From: a bacterium
Lineage (GTDB): Bacteria > Myxococcota_A > Bradymonadia > UBA7976 > UBA1532
Length of the DNA stretch: 64,000 nt
NCBI GenBank assembly: GCA_030426085.1
Contig: JAUHYW010000031.1
Span: 31,763 to 95,762 of the forward strand
Reading direction: 5' to 3'
The stretch's first letter is position 1, and each line of letters starts with the position of its first letter. The notes under the pieces were generated by a model. That model was not told the origin of the DNA. It saw nothing but the letters and a program-made list of their open reading frames with translations, and did no database searches. This document shows positions 18,154 to 26,846 of the stretch, piece by piece. A program made the position numbers and the translations under genes.

Positions 18154-19068
18154 GTGCACTTCCTCGACCGGCGAGTCCTCCTCATCAGCGGCAAGGGCGG
18201 CGTGGGCCGCACCACCGTCACCGTGGCCCTCGCCCGGGCGGCGGCCCGGGCCGGCAAGCGCACGCTGGTCTGCGAGATCGCCAACCCCGAGGGCGGCCCG
18301 TCGGCTATCGGGCGGCTGCTGGGCCTCGACGGGGTGGGCCCCGAGCCGGTCGCCGTCGGGCCCCGGCTCGACGCGTGCCACCTGTGGGCCCGCACCGGGC
18401 ACGCGCGCTTCCTGCAGTCGGTGCTGCCGGGCAAGGCGCTGGTCCGGGCCGCGCTGCGCTCGCGGGCGGTGGACAAGTTCCTCACCGCGGCGCCCTCGTT
18501 CCACGAGATGGGCCTCTTCTACCACCTGCTGACGCTGCTGCGGGCCGAGCGGGACGGCCGCCGGCGCCACGAGCTGATCGTGCTCGACATGCCGGCGACC
18601 GGGCACACCCTGGCGCTGACCGGGCTGCCCGAGATCCTGCTGCGGCTGATGCCCACCGGCCCCATCGCCGCCGCGCTGCGCGAGGGGCAGGCCGTCCTCA
18701 ACGACCCCGATCAGGGCGCGGCGTGGGTGGTGACCCTGCCCGAGCAGCTCCCGGTGACCGAGGCCATCGAGCTGCTCGCCGGGTTGTCCGAGACCGAGAT
18801 GCCGGCCGGCGGGGTGCTGCTCAACCGCATGCCGCCCGACCCGTTCACCCCCGCCGAGCGGGCGGCGCTCGACGGCTGGATCGAGGGGCGGCAGGTCTTC
18901 GGCGAGGTGGCGTTCCGCCGCATCGAGGCCGCCGCCGAGGCCCGGGCCCGGCTCGAGGATCGCGTCGAGGTGCCGGTGCTGACCCTGCCCGAGCTGGGCG
19001 ACGAGCCGGTGCCGGGGCTGGTCGGCGCGCTGGCCAACTACATGGCGGTCGACGGGGGCGGGCGATGA
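18154..19068 (+). CDS. ArsA/Get3-family ATPase subunit with degenerate P-loop
   Basis: A 304-residue ArsA-family protein. The P-loop reads GKGGVGRTT: the intersubunit signature Lys (K14) is kept but the catalytic P-loop Lys is Arg (R19). The switch I position holding Asp in active members is Asn (ANPEGG, N44). The ArsA signature is retained (DMPATGHTLAL, TGH at 149-151). GTG 18154 is preferred because it lies beyond the mapped -10 and gives a normal ArsA N-terminus; GTG 18142 is possible. The stop overlaps the start of the second ATPase (ATGA), so the two are translationally coupled. On these residues it should be a poor or inactive ATPase on its own. Confidence 0.8.
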   Translation: MHFLDRRVLLISGKGGVGRTTVTVALARAAARAGKRTLVCEIANPEGGPSAIGRLLGLDGVGPEPVAVGPRLDACHLWARTGHARFLQSVLPGKALVRAALRSRAVDKFLTAAPSFHEMGLFYHLLTLLRAERDGRRRHELIVLDMPATGHTLALTGLPEILLRLMPTGPIAAALREGQAVLNDPDQGAAWVVTLPEQLPVTEAIELLAGLSETEMPAGGVLLNRMPPDPFTPAERAALDGWIEGRQVFGEVAFRRIEAAAEARARLEDRVEVPVLTLPELGDEPVPGLVGALANYMAVDGGGR

Positions 19069-20210
19069 CCGGCCCCGTCGCGCGCATGCTCGAAGAGAAA
19101 CGGGTCGTGGTCTGCTGCGGGGCCGGCGGGGTGGGCAAGACCACCGTCTCGGCCTCGCTGGCCATCGCCGCGGCCCGCGCCGGCCGGCGGGTGCTGGTGG
19201 TCACCATCGACCCCAGCAAGCGGCTGGCCGAGACCCTCGGCGTCGAGCGCAACCCGCCCGAGCCGGTGCCGCTGCCCGCCGAGCGGCTGGCGGCGGCGGG
19301 CATCGTCGAGGGCACCCTCGCCGCGTGGATGCTCGACCCCAAGCTGGTCTCCGACCGGGTGGTGGAGAACTTCGCCCGCAGCCCGGAGGACGCCCGCCGG
19401 CTGCTCGACAACCGGATGTATCGCAACATCACCGCGATGATCGCCGGCTTGCAGGAGTACACCGCCGTCGAGGCGCTGCACGGCTTCGTGATGGAGGACG
19501 TCTACGACCTCGTCATCCTCGACACCCCGCCCAGCCGGGACGCGCTGCGCTTCCTCGACGCGCCCGACCGGGTGGCCATGTTCCTCGACCGGCGCATCTT
19601 CAACCTGTTCGTGCCCGGCGAGGGCAGCGCCATCCGGCGCATGGCGACCCGGCTCATCGAGAAGGTGATGGACGTCGCCTTCGGCGAGCAGACCCGGCGC
19701 GATCTCCAGCAGTTCTTCGACCTGTTCGGCGGGGTGCTCGACCACCTCAACCACAACCAGCACGAGATGCGGGCGTTCTTCAAGCAGCCCGACATCGGCT
19801 TCCTGCTGGTGACCTCGCCCGCCCGGGAGGCGCTGGCCGAGGCCGGCTTCTTCGCCCGCAAGACCCGCGACGAGCTGAAGATGCACCTGTGCGGCTATGT
19901 GCTCAACCGCAGCCTCGCCGCCCAGGCGGGCTACGCGATGCCCGACCCCGCCGCGCTGCCCGACGACGCCGATCCGGCGCTGCGCTCGGGGCTGTCGACC
20001 CTGGCCGGGCTGGCCCGGGTCGAGCAGCAGAAGGTCGCCGAGCACCTCGCGCTCGCCGCCGATCTGGAGACCCGGGCCGGCGACGGCTTCGCCTGGGTGC
20101 TGCCGATGCTCGGCGGCGGCGCCGGCGATCTGGCCGACCTGGTGCATCTGGCCGACGTGCTGGTCGCCGAGCGCCCCCCCGGGCACCCCGACTCCGAGGA
20201 GACCCCATGA
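19065..20210 (+). CDS. ArsA/Get3-family ATPase subunit with intact P-loop Lys
   Basis: A 381-residue ArsA-family ATPase. The P-loop reads GAGGVGKTT: the P-loop Lys (K25) and switch I Asp (TIDPSK, D49) are present, but the signature Lys that reaches into the partner subunit is Ala (A20). The TGH motif is replaced by SRD (DTPPSRDALRF). These losses complement those of the gene before it. It overlaps neighbours on both sides by 4 bp (ATGA). Get3 and ArsA relatives target tail-anchored proteins or energise transport; no arsB or other ars gene is nearby, so arsenite export is not supported. Confidence 0.85.
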   Translation: MTGPVARMLEEKRVVVCCGAGGVGKTTVSASLAIAAARAGRRVLVVTIDPSKRLAETLGVERNPPEPVPLPAERLAAAGIVEGTLAAWMLDPKLVSDRVVENFARSPEDARRLLDNRMYRNITAMIAGLQEYTAVEALHGFVMEDVYDLVILDTPPSRDALRFLDAPDRVAMFLDRRIFNLFVPGEGSAIRRMATRLIEKVMDVAFGEQTRRDLQQFFDLFGGVLDHLNHNQHEMRAFFKQPDIGFLLVTSPAREALAEAGFFARKTRDELKMHLCGYVLNRSLAAQAGYAMPDPAALPDDADPALRSGLSTLAGLARVEQQKVAEHLALAADLETRAGDGFAWVLPMLGGGAGDLADLVHLADVLVAERPPGHPDSEETP

Positions 20211-20824
20211 ACCGCATCGCCGCCCCGTCGCTGCTGGCCCTGACCGCCGCGCTGGCCCTCGGCTGCGCCCCGAAGGCGCCGGCCGACGCCCCGGTCGCCG
20301 CATCGAAGGCCGCCGAGCAGGCCGCCCCGCCGGCGAAGACCGAGGCCGCCCCGAAGGCCGAGAAGGCCGAGAAGGCCGCCCGAAAGACGGTGGCGCTGAA
20401 GAAGCCGACCCCCGGCGAGCGCAAGGCGAAGCGGGCCATCGAGTGGCCCGCTCAGGGCGTCGAGTGGGTCGAGGACTGGGCCGCCGCCCGGGCCCGCAGC
20501 GCCGAGAGCGGCAAGCCCATCTGTCTGGTGGTCTACGCCGACTGGTGCCCCCGCTGCAAAGAGCTGACGCCGCTGTTCGCCGAGCCCGATCTGATCGCGG
20601 CCAGCGAGGGGTTGATCATGGTCCGCCAGGACAACGACGCCCGCCCCGACTGGCTGCAGCAGTACGCCGAGCAGGGCAGCTACGTGCCCCGCATCTTCTT
20701 CTTCGGCGCCGACGGCAACCTGCGCACCGACATCACCAGCGGGCACCCCCGCTACCCCTTCTTCTACTCGGCCCGGCAGAAGGCGGCGCTCGTCAAGAGC
20801 ATGAAGACCGCCACCGGCGCCTGA
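20207..20824 (+). CDS. Thioredoxin-like lipoprotein
   Basis: A 205-residue predicted lipoprotein (LALGC, Cys20). A Lys/Ala/Glu-rich linker to residue 75 precedes a thioredoxin-fold domain with active-site motif WCPRC and the later cis-Pro region YVPRIFFF. It probably acts as a periplasmic thiol-disulfide reductase or in delivery to an envelope partner. It is translationally coupled (ATGA) to the second ArsA gene, which hints at a shared role in envelope protein maturation. Confidence 0.8.
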   Translation: MNRIAAPSLLALTAALALGCAPKAPADAPVAASKAAEQAAPPAKTEAAPKAEKAEKAARKTVALKKPTPGERKAKRAIEWPAQGVEWVEDWAAARARSAESGKPICLVVYADWCPRCKELTPLFAEPDLIAASEGLIMVRQDNDARPDWLQQYAEQGSYVPRIFFFGADGNLRTDITSGHPRYPFFYSARQKAALVKSMKTATGA

Positions 20825-20832
20825 GGAGGCCC

Positions 20833-21435
20833 ATGACCCCCTTCGAGCCCATCCGCGACCGGGACACGGTCTACGTCTGCGTCGACATCGAGGCCAGCGG
20901 GCATGTGCCCGCGCTGTTCAACATGGTCTCGATCGCCGGGGTCGAGGTCCGGCTGGACGGCGACCGCCACCAGCGGGGGGCGCACTTCTATCACGAGCTG
21001 CAGCCGGTCTGTGACGGCTTCGACCCCGAGGCGATGGCCATCCACGGCATCAGCGAGGCCCACCTGCGGGCCCACGGCGCGCCGGCGAAAGAGGTGATGG
21101 CCGAGATCGACCGCTGGACCCGGGCCCTGCTCGGCCCCGGCCAGCGGGCGCTGTTCGTGGGGCACAACGCCGCCTTCGACTGGAGCTTCGTCGCCTGGTA
21201 CTTCAAGTGGGCCGGCATCGCCAACCCGTTCCGCTACGACCCGCTCGACACCAAGGCGCTGACCATGGGGCGCTATGGGGTGCCGTGGCGCGAGGCCACC
21301 AAGACCGGCATCCTGAAGCGCCAGCCCGAGCTGGTGCGCCCCGATCCCGACACCGAGCACCACGCGCTGGTGGACGCCGAGTTCCAGGCGGACATCCTCA
21401 TCGCGCTGCTCGACGGGCGGGGCCCGACCCGGTGA
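20833..21435 (+). CDS. DEDDh 3'-5' exonuclease (RNase T / DNA polymerase III epsilon type)
   Basis: A 200-residue cytoplasmic nuclease with Exo I (VDIEAS, D18 and E20), Exo II (GHNAAFDWSF) and Exo III (HHALVDAEFQ), the full DEDDh set for two-metal 3'-5' cleavage. The length and the KTGILKRQ insertion resemble RNase T more than full-length epsilon. ATG 20833 has GAGGAGG upstream. It is last in the ArsA operon, 8 bp after the thioredoxin-like gene. Confidence 0.8.
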   Translation: MTPFEPIRDRDTVYVCVDIEASGHVPALFNMVSIAGVEVRLDGDRHQRGAHFYHELQPVCDGFDPEAMAIHGISEAHLRAHGAPAKEVMAEIDRWTRALLGPGQRALFVGHNAAFDWSFVAWYFKWAGIANPFRYDPLDTKALTMGRYGVPWREATKTGILKRQPELVRPDPDTEHHALVDAEFQADILIALLDGRGPTR

Positions 21436-21571
21436 CGGGGCCGATGACGGGGCGGCGAACGGCCGGATCCTGACCTGAACCCGACACTTCGTCGGCCCCC
21501 GCGGGCGCGGCCGAAACGGCAGATCGCCCCGAGAGATCGCCGCTCGACTTGCGCAACGCGGTCAACGACGA

Positions 21572-21577
21572 AACAAT
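21572..21577 (+). promoter_or_regulatory. Weak promoter candidate before the gene at 21662
   Basis: TTGCGC (21549-21554) and AACAAT (21572-21577) are separated by 17 bp. The 223-bp gap also contains two AGATCGCC direct repeats near 21520-21540. Confidence 0.25.
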
Positions 21578-21661
21578 GAGCTTGCATATGGGGGGCCCGG
21601 ACCTGACCGGGTGTCATTCGGCCGGGGGGGCTTCCCGGCCCGCGAAAGGAGAATTCCCGTG

Positions 21662-22207
21662 ATGGGTGGAGGCCGCTCGGCTGTAGCGGCAAAGATCAGC
21701 CCGGAGAAGTTGCGCGAGGCGGTGCTCGAGGCGTTCGAGGCCGAGGAGGTGGGCACCGAGACGTTCGACGACTTCTACGACGTCAAGACATGGTGCCGAT
21801 CCCACAGCGAGATGCTCGGGGGCGAGGTGGGCCAGGAGGCCTGGTACATCTGGAAGAGCGGCGACTACGCCGTGATGGGCGACCTGAGCATGGACCTGCC
21901 CCAGAGCGCAGACGCGCTCGCCCGGCTGTCGAAGCGCGTGGGCGGGGTGGTCGCCGCGGCGATCGACCCCTACCAGGAGTACGCGTTCTTCGCGTACTTC
22001 GAGGACGGCGCGCTCAAGCGACGGCTGGTGCTCGAAGACGAGCAGATCCTGGAAGAGGGGCTGCCGGTCAAGGCCGAGCGGGGGCGTCACATCGACGACT
22101 TCAACGAGGAGGAGGCCGGGCGGCTGTGGCTCAGCTACAAGCTGCCGACCTTCGACCACGACCCGCTCGAAGGCCCGTTCCACTGCGTGGCGGCCAAGGT
22201 CGGCTGA
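21662..22207 (+). CDS. Conserved-looking cytoplasmic protein of unknown function
   Basis: A 181-residue acidic, soluble protein with no signal or membrane segment. Notable stretches are WYIWKSGDYAVMGDLSMDL, DPYQEYAFFAYFEDG and a final KLPTFDHDPLEGPFHCVAAK. I recognise no family. AAAGGAG lies upstream of both GTG 21659 and ATG 21662, so the start is one of these two adjacent codons. It appears monocistronic. Confidence 0.65.
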   Translation: MGGGRSAVAAKISPEKLREAVLEAFEAEEVGTETFDDFYDVKTWCRSHSEMLGGEVGQEAWYIWKSGDYAVMGDLSMDLPQSADALARLSKRVGGVVAAAIDPYQEYAFFAYFEDGALKRRLVLEDEQILEEGLPVKAERGRHIDDFNEEEAGRLWLSYKLPTFDHDPLEGPFHCVAAKVG

Positions 22208-22225
22208 CCGCGGCGGACGCCCGCA

Positions 22226-23167
22226 TCAGCGCTCGGCCGCCTTCGGGCGGGACCAGCGGCGCTGGTGGTGCAGGGTCAGGCGACCCTCGCTCTGCCGGGT
22301 GGTGAACGTGGTGCGCCCGGGCCCCCGCAGCACGCGGGGGTCGTCGTCGTCGGCCTTGTAGCCGGCGGCGAGCAGCGCCTCTTCGAATCGCTTCTGCAGC
22401 GCCGGCGCGTCGGCGGTCTGCACCGTCGCCGCGTACCGCTCGACATCGGTGGAGCGCGCGCCGCCCCGGCGGGCGTGGTACCGGCCGGCTTCGAATCCGA
22501 CGAGCGGCGTCTCGCCGAGCGCCGCGATCCACGGCGCCCCGGTCGTCAGCAGCGTGGACGGCGGCGGCAGCGGCCCCTCGGGGTCGGCGTCGTCGAGCAC
22601 CATCTCGACCCGGGACGGCCGCTCGGGCGGGCTGCTGATCGTCCAGGTCAGCGTGCCCCGCTCGGGGTGCGTCACCGGAGGCGTCGGCCGGGCCGCGTCG
22701 CCGGCCCAGGCGGTGATCGCGGCCTTCACCTGCGCCTCGAGGCGCGCCCCCCGCAGCGGCGTGATCCAGCGCAGCACGAGCCGGCGGGCCCCCGGCTGCG
22801 GCTTCAGCAGCCGCATGCGGCGGTACAGCTCGACCTCGACCAGCTTGGCGTCGGCCGGCACCAGCGCCCGGGCGTGCGCCGGGCCGCCGGCCGGATGCGG
22901 CACCGGGGACTGGGCCTCGAAGAACCGATCGCGCATCAGGCTGCGCACGCTGTCGAGCTGGGCCTTCTCGGCCGGATCGGGCGCCTTCGCCCGCAGCGGC
23001 GCGGCGGTGCCCGGGACGTGGGTCGGCGGCTGCCCGATGGGGGCCTGCTCGGGGGCGGCCGGCGCGGCGGCAGTGGGCGCAGGCTCGGCCGGCGGGGGGG
23101 CCTCCGAGCGGCAGCCCGGGGACAGCGCCAGCGCGGCGAGCAGCGCCGCGCGTCGGATCGGGCCCAT
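22226..23167 (-). CDS. Lipoprotein of unknown function
   Basis: A 313-residue lipoprotein (signal ending LSPGC). A Pro/Ala-rich linker is followed by a soluble domain from about residue 75 (SLMRDRFFEAQSPVPHP, VELYRRMRLLKPQPGARRLVLRWITPL). The C-terminal 60 residues (ALQKRFEEALLAAGYKADDDD) look like a separate small alpha/beta unit. AGGAGG lies 5 nt before ATG 23167. It diverges from the phosphatase-superfamily gene. Confidence 0.65.
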   Translation of the reverse strand: MGPIRRAALLAALALSPGCRSEAPPPAEPAPTAAAPAAPEQAPIGQPPTHVPGTAAPLRAKAPDPAEKAQLDSVRSLMRDRFFEAQSPVPHPAGGPAHARALVPADAKLVEVELYRRMRLLKPQPGARRLVLRWITPLRGARLEAQVKAAITAWAGDAARPTPPVTHPERGTLTWTISSPPERPSRVEMVLDDADPEGPLPPPSTLLTTGAPWIAALGETPLVGFEAGRYHARRGGARSTDVERYAATVQTADAPALQKRFEEALLAAGYKADDDDPRVLRGPGRTTFTTRQSEGRLTLHHQRRWSRPKAAER

Positions 23168-23303
23168 GACATCCTCCTGTGCGGGTCGCGGTCGCCCTGC
23201 TGTATGCCGCACCCGCCTTCGGAAATCCACCGCTGGCCACGGGGCCGATTCTGGGCCACCCTGCCCCCGACCCGCCTTGCCCGACCCTGCGCCGGAGGCC
23301 ACC

Positions 23304-24680
23304 ATGCGCCCGCTGCTCGTCCTCGACATCGTCGGCCTGACCCCGGCCCTGCTCGAACACATGCCCCGGGTGCGGGCGGTCGGCGCCGACGGCTTCACCG
23401 CGCCGCTCGACGGGGTGCTGCCGGCGGTCACCTGCACCGCGCAGTCGAGCATGCTCACCGGGACCCTGCCCCGGGAGCACGGGATCGTGGCCAACGGCTG
23501 GTACTTCCGCGATCTGGCCGAGGTCTGGCTGTGGCGCCAGTCGAACCACCTCGTGCAGCGGCCGAAGGTGTGGCACGCCGCCCGCGCGCGCTTCGGCGAG
23601 GGCTTCACCACCGCCAAGATGTTCTGGTGGTACAACATGTACGCCGACGTGCAGTGGGCCGCCACGCCCCGCCCGGTCTACCCGGCCGACGGCCGCAAGC
23701 TGCCCAGCATCCACACCGACCCCCCCGAGCTGAAGGCCGCGCTCCAGGGCCCGCTGGGCACCTTCCCCCTGTTCAACTTCTGGGGCCCCACCGCCGACCT
23801 GAAGTCCAGCGACTGGATCGCCCGGGCCACCCGGCAGGTCATCGACGCCCACCGGCCGAGCCTGACCCTGTGCTACCTGCCCCACCTGGACTACGACCTC
23901 CAGCGCCACGGCCCTCACGGGCCCGAGGCGAAGGCCGCCGCCGCCGAGATCGACCGGGTGGCCGGCGACCTGATCGACCACGCCCGGGGGCAGGGCTACG
24001 CGGTGATCGTGGTCAGCGAGTACGGCATCACCCCGGTCACCGACGGGGTGCACATCAACCGGGCGCTGCGCGAGGCGGGGCTGCTGAAGGCCAACGTCGT
24101 CGACACCGGCTGGGAGCTGCTCGACGCCGGGGCGAGCGACGCGTTCGCCGTCGCCGACCACCAGGTGGCCCACGTCTACGTGCGCCGGGCGGAGGACGTG
24201 CCGAAGGTCAAGGGGCTGCTCGAGGCGCTCGACGGCGTCGAGCGGGTGCTGGACGCCGAGGGCAAGCGCGAGGCGGGGCTCGACCACCCCCGCAGCGGCG
24301 AGCTGGTCGCGCTCGCCGCGCCCGACCGCTGGTTCACCTACTACTACTGGCTCGATGACGCGGTGATGCCCGACTTCGCCCGCACCGTCGACATCCACCG
24401 CAAGCCGGGCTACGACCCGGTCGAGCTCTTCCTCGACCCCCGGATCGCGCTGCCCAAGGTCAAAGTGGGGCTGACGCTGCTCAAGAAGATGCTCGGCCTG
24501 CGCTACTACATGGACGTCATCCCGCTCGACGCGACGCTGGTGCGGGGCAGCCACGGGCGGCTGCCGGCGAAGGACGAGGACGGCCCGGTGGTGCTCTCCA
24601 CCGAGGTCATCGGGGCCGCCGATCGGCTGCCGATGACCGGCGTCTTCGACCTGATGCTCGACACCCTCGCCCGGGATTGA
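23304..24680 (+). CDS. Alkaline phosphatase superfamily protein (nucleotide pyrophosphatase/phosphodiesterase type)
   Basis: A 458-residue protein. The start LLVLDIVGLTPALLEH supplies the first metal Asp, and PAVTCTAQSSMLTG followed by LPREHGIVANGW is the nucleophile region of the type I phosphodiesterase/NPP family. Later LPHLDYDLQRHG and DHQVAHVYV supply the other metal ligands. There is no signal peptide, so it appears cytoplasmic, as do the UbiA-cluster and phosphonate-related members. The natural substrate is unknown. ATG 23304 follows GGAGG. Confidence 0.75.
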   Translation: MRPLLVLDIVGLTPALLEHMPRVRAVGADGFTAPLDGVLPAVTCTAQSSMLTGTLPREHGIVANGWYFRDLAEVWLWRQSNHLVQRPKVWHAARARFGEGFTTAKMFWWYNMYADVQWAATPRPVYPADGRKLPSIHTDPPELKAALQGPLGTFPLFNFWGPTADLKSSDWIARATRQVIDAHRPSLTLCYLPHLDYDLQRHGPHGPEAKAAAAEIDRVAGDLIDHARGQGYAVIVVSEYGITPVTDGVHINRALREAGLLKANVVDTGWELLDAGASDAFAVADHQVAHVYVRRAEDVPKVKGLLEALDGVERVLDAEGKREAGLDHPRSGELVALAAPDRWFTYYYWLDDAVMPDFARTVDIHRKPGYDPVELFLDPRIALPKVKVGLTLLKKMLGLRYYMDVIPLDATLVRGSHGRLPAKDEDGPVVLSTEVIGAADRLPMTGVFDLMLDTLARD

Positions 24681-24702
24681 TCGACGATCGCGCGCCGCAC
24701 GC

Positions 24703-24731
24703 TTGACCACGCGCCGCGAACCGGGTATCTC
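24703..24731 (+). promoter_or_regulatory. Sigma-70-type promoter for rplM
   Basis: TTGACC (24703-24708), a 17-bp spacer and TATCTC (24726-24731). Transcription would start near 24738, leaving a leader of about 60 nt that contains the hairpin at 24752-24773. Confidence 0.65.
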
Positions 24732-24751
24732 TGCGCGCCCGTTTTTCTCGC

Positions 24752-24773
24752 GCCCCGGCGGCTTTGCCGGGGC
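24752..24773 (+). promoter_or_regulatory. Leader hairpin before rplM (possible ribosomal-protein autoregulatory leader)
   Basis: GCCCCGGC and GCCGGGGC pair perfectly (8 bp) around the loop GGCTTT, 23 nt before the rplM start and just after a TTTTT run. L13 and S9 are known to autoregulate their mRNA in several bacteria, but this hairpin has not been matched to a known leader class. Confidence 0.4.
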
Positions 24774-24796
24774 CCCGCTCGACAGAGGTCAACGCA

Positions 24797-25255
24797 ATGT
24801 ACACGCGCTCCACGCCCACCGCGGAGGCGATCGCCCAGCGCCAGTGGTGGGTGGTCGACCTGGACGGTGAGACGGTGGGTCGGGCGGCTTCGCGTATCGC
24901 GCACATCCTGCGCGGTAAGCACAAGCCGTCGTATACCCCCCACGTCGACGATGGCGACTACGTCATCGTGCTCAACGCCGACAAGGTGCAGTTCAAGGGC
25001 AACAAGTGGCAGCAGAAGCGTTACTACCATCACACCGGCTACGTCGGTGGGATCAAGGACGCCACCGCCGCCGAGGTGCTCGAACGCAAGCCCGAGGTCA
25101 TCATCCAAAAGGCGGTCAAGGGCATGCTGCCCCGCGGACCGCTCGGCCGGGCGATGCTCAAGAAGCTCAAGATCTACGCCGGCGGGGATCACCCCCACGG
25201 GGCGCAGCAGCCCCAGGTGCTGGATCTGAACACGGTGCTGGCGAAGTCGGCCTGA
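24797..25255 (+). CDS. rplM: 50S ribosomal protein L13
   Basis: A 152-residue L13, with family blocks [47 protein letters not shown] and the [11 protein letters not shown] motif. It assembles early into the large subunit. The ATG at 24797 is chosen over an upstream in-frame ATG at 24764, which lies inside the leader hairpin. It precedes rpsI, the usual pairing. Confidence 0.97.
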   Translation: MYTRSTPTAEAIAQRQWWVVDLDGETVGRAASRIAHILRGKHKPSYTPHVDDGDYVIVLNADKVQFKGNKWQQKRYYHHTGYVGGIKDATAAEVLERKPEVIIQKAVKGMLPRGPLGRAMLKKLKIYAGGDHPHGAQQPQVLDLNTVLAKSA

Positions 25256-25406
25256 GCCGCGTCGCCGCGAAGTCTGGTTCTTTTCGAGGTTTTTCCGAGG
25301 TTTCCCGCACGCGCGCAGCGATTTGCGACAACCGCCCCCGCCCTGCCGGGGGATACAAATCGGCCGGCGAGGTCGGGCGCGTGCGACGCCATCGAGGTTT
25401 TGAGAC
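25256..25406 (+). other. rplM-rpsI spacer with repeats and hairpin
   Basis: This 151-bp spacer is long for rplM-rpsI. CGAGGTTT occurs at 25282-25289 and just before the rpsI start, with a CGAGGTTT-like copy at about 25295. A hairpin CCCCCG/CGGGGG (25334-25351) is followed by ATACAAAT. It may hold a second promoter or a regulatory structure; no -35/-10 pair with normal spacing was found. Confidence 0.35.
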
Positions 25407-25805
25407 ATGATCGAGCAGCCCGAACAGTGGCAGGCCGTGGGCCGACGCAAGAGCGCCGTCGCCCGGGTCTATCTTCGGCCGGGGACCGGCAAGGTCACCA
25501 TCAACGGCCGTGAATTCGAGGACTACGTGCCGCGGGCCAACCTGCGCATGCTGATGATGGCGCCGTTCGAGGTCAGCGAGACCCTCGAGCAGTTCGACAC
25601 CTACATCAACGTGCGCGGCGGCGGCATGAGCGGTCAGGCCGGCGCGATGCGCCACGGCATCACCCGGGCCCTGATGGAGTACGACCCCGAGCTGCGCAAG
25701 CCGCTCAAGCGGGCCGGCTACGTCACCCGCGACGCCCGGGTCGTCGAGCGCAAGAAGTACGGTCAGCCCGGCGCCCGCAAGCAGTTCCAGTTCAGCAAGC
25801 GCTGA
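25407..25805 (+). CDS. rpsI: 30S ribosomal protein S9
   Basis: A 132-residue S9 with [19 protein letters not shown] at the start, [19 protein letters not shown] in the middle and the canonical C-terminal RKQFQFSKR tail that reaches the P-site tRNA. ATG 25407. argC follows 8 bp after the stop, which is unusual company for S9 and places amino-acid synthesis in the same transcript. Confidence 0.97.
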   Translation: MIEQPEQWQAVGRRKSAVARVYLRPGTGKVTINGREFEDYVPRANLRMLMMAPFEVSETLEQFDTYINVRGGGMSGQAGAMRHGITRALMEYDPELRKPLKRAGYVTRDARVVERKKYGQPGARKQFQFSKR

Positions 25806-25813
25806 GCCGGCCG

Positions 25814-26830
25814 ATGGCGCGGCGAGCGGCCCTGGTCGGGGCCAGCGGATACACCGGCGTCGAGGCGCTGCGGCTCTTGTCGCGGCACCCCGACATCGAT
25901 CTCACCGCTTTGTGCGCCGGCCGCATGGCCGGCCGCCCGCTCGCCGAGGTCGCCCCGGCCTTCACCGGGGTGGCCGCGCCGCCGCTCGAGCCCTTCGACC
26001 CGAAGGCGGTCGCCGCGGCGGCCGACTTCGCCTTCCTCGCCCTGCCCCACGGCACCGCCCAGGACGCCGCGGCCGACCTGCTGGCCGAAGGGGTCCGGGT
26101 CATCGACCTCAGCGCCGACCACCGCTTCGACGACCCGGCGGCCTACGCCGCGATCTACGGCGAGCACCGCCGGCCGGGCTCGCTGGCCGAGACGGTCTAC
26201 GGCCTGCCCGAGCACAACCGGGGCCGCATCGCGAAGAGCCGGCTGGTGGGCTGCCCCGGGTGCTACCCGACCAGCGTCATCCTGGCCGCGAGCCCCGCGG
26301 TGCGGGCCGGCTGGGCCGTCGGCGACGTCATCGCCGACTGCAAGTCGGGGGTCAGCGGCGCCGGCCGCAACCCGGGGGCCGGCACCCACTACCCCGAGAC
26401 CGCCGACGGGCTGCACGCCTACAAGACGCTGGCCCACCGCCACGCCCCCGAGATGAGCCGCAACCTGGGCGGGGCCCGGGTGCACTTCGTGCCCCACCTG
26501 GTGCCCATCGTGCGGGGCATCCTGTCGACGGTCTACCTCCGGCTCGATACACCGCGGACGCTCGACGCCGCGCGGGCGCTGTACGCCGAGGCGTACGACG
26601 ACGAGCCCTTCGTGCACGTCCTGCCGGCGGGGGCCCACCCCGACCCGCGGCACGTCCGGGGCACCAACCGGTGCCACATCGGGCTCTTCGTCGACGGCGA
26701 CCTGCTCGTGGTGCAGGCGGCCATCGACAACCTGGGCAAAGGCGCCGCCGGGCAGGCGGTGCAGTGCTTCAACCTTATGGCCGGCCTGCCCGAGACCACC
26801 GGGCTCGAACACACCGCGCTGTTCCCGTGA
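25814..26830 (+). CDS. argC: N-acetyl-gamma-glutamyl-phosphate reductase
   Basis: A 338-residue enzyme of the third step of arginine biosynthesis, reducing N-acetylglutamyl phosphate with NADPH. The nucleotide-binding GASGYTGVE, the active-site GCPGCYPT (Cys150) and the CKSGVSGAGR block are intact. Its position straight after rpsI suggests growth-linked transcription. No other arg gene is present in the window. Confidence 0.95.
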   Translation: MARRAALVGASGYTGVEALRLLSRHPDIDLTALCAGRMAGRPLAEVAPAFTGVAAPPLEPFDPKAVAAAADFAFLALPHGTAQDAAADLLAEGVRVIDLSADHRFDDPAAYAAIYGEHRRPGSLAETVYGLPEHNRGRIAKSRLVGCPGCYPTSVILAASPAVRAGWAVGDVIADCKSGVSGAGRNPGAGTHYPETADGLHAYKTLAHRHAPEMSRNLGGARVHFVPHLVPIVRGILSTVYLRLDTPRTLDAARALYAEAYDDEPFVHVLPAGAHPDPRHVRGTNRCHIGLFVDGDLLVVQAAIDNLGKGAAGQAVQCFNLMAGLPETTGLEHTALFP

Positions 26831-26846
26831 GCGGCGGGGCCGCCTG

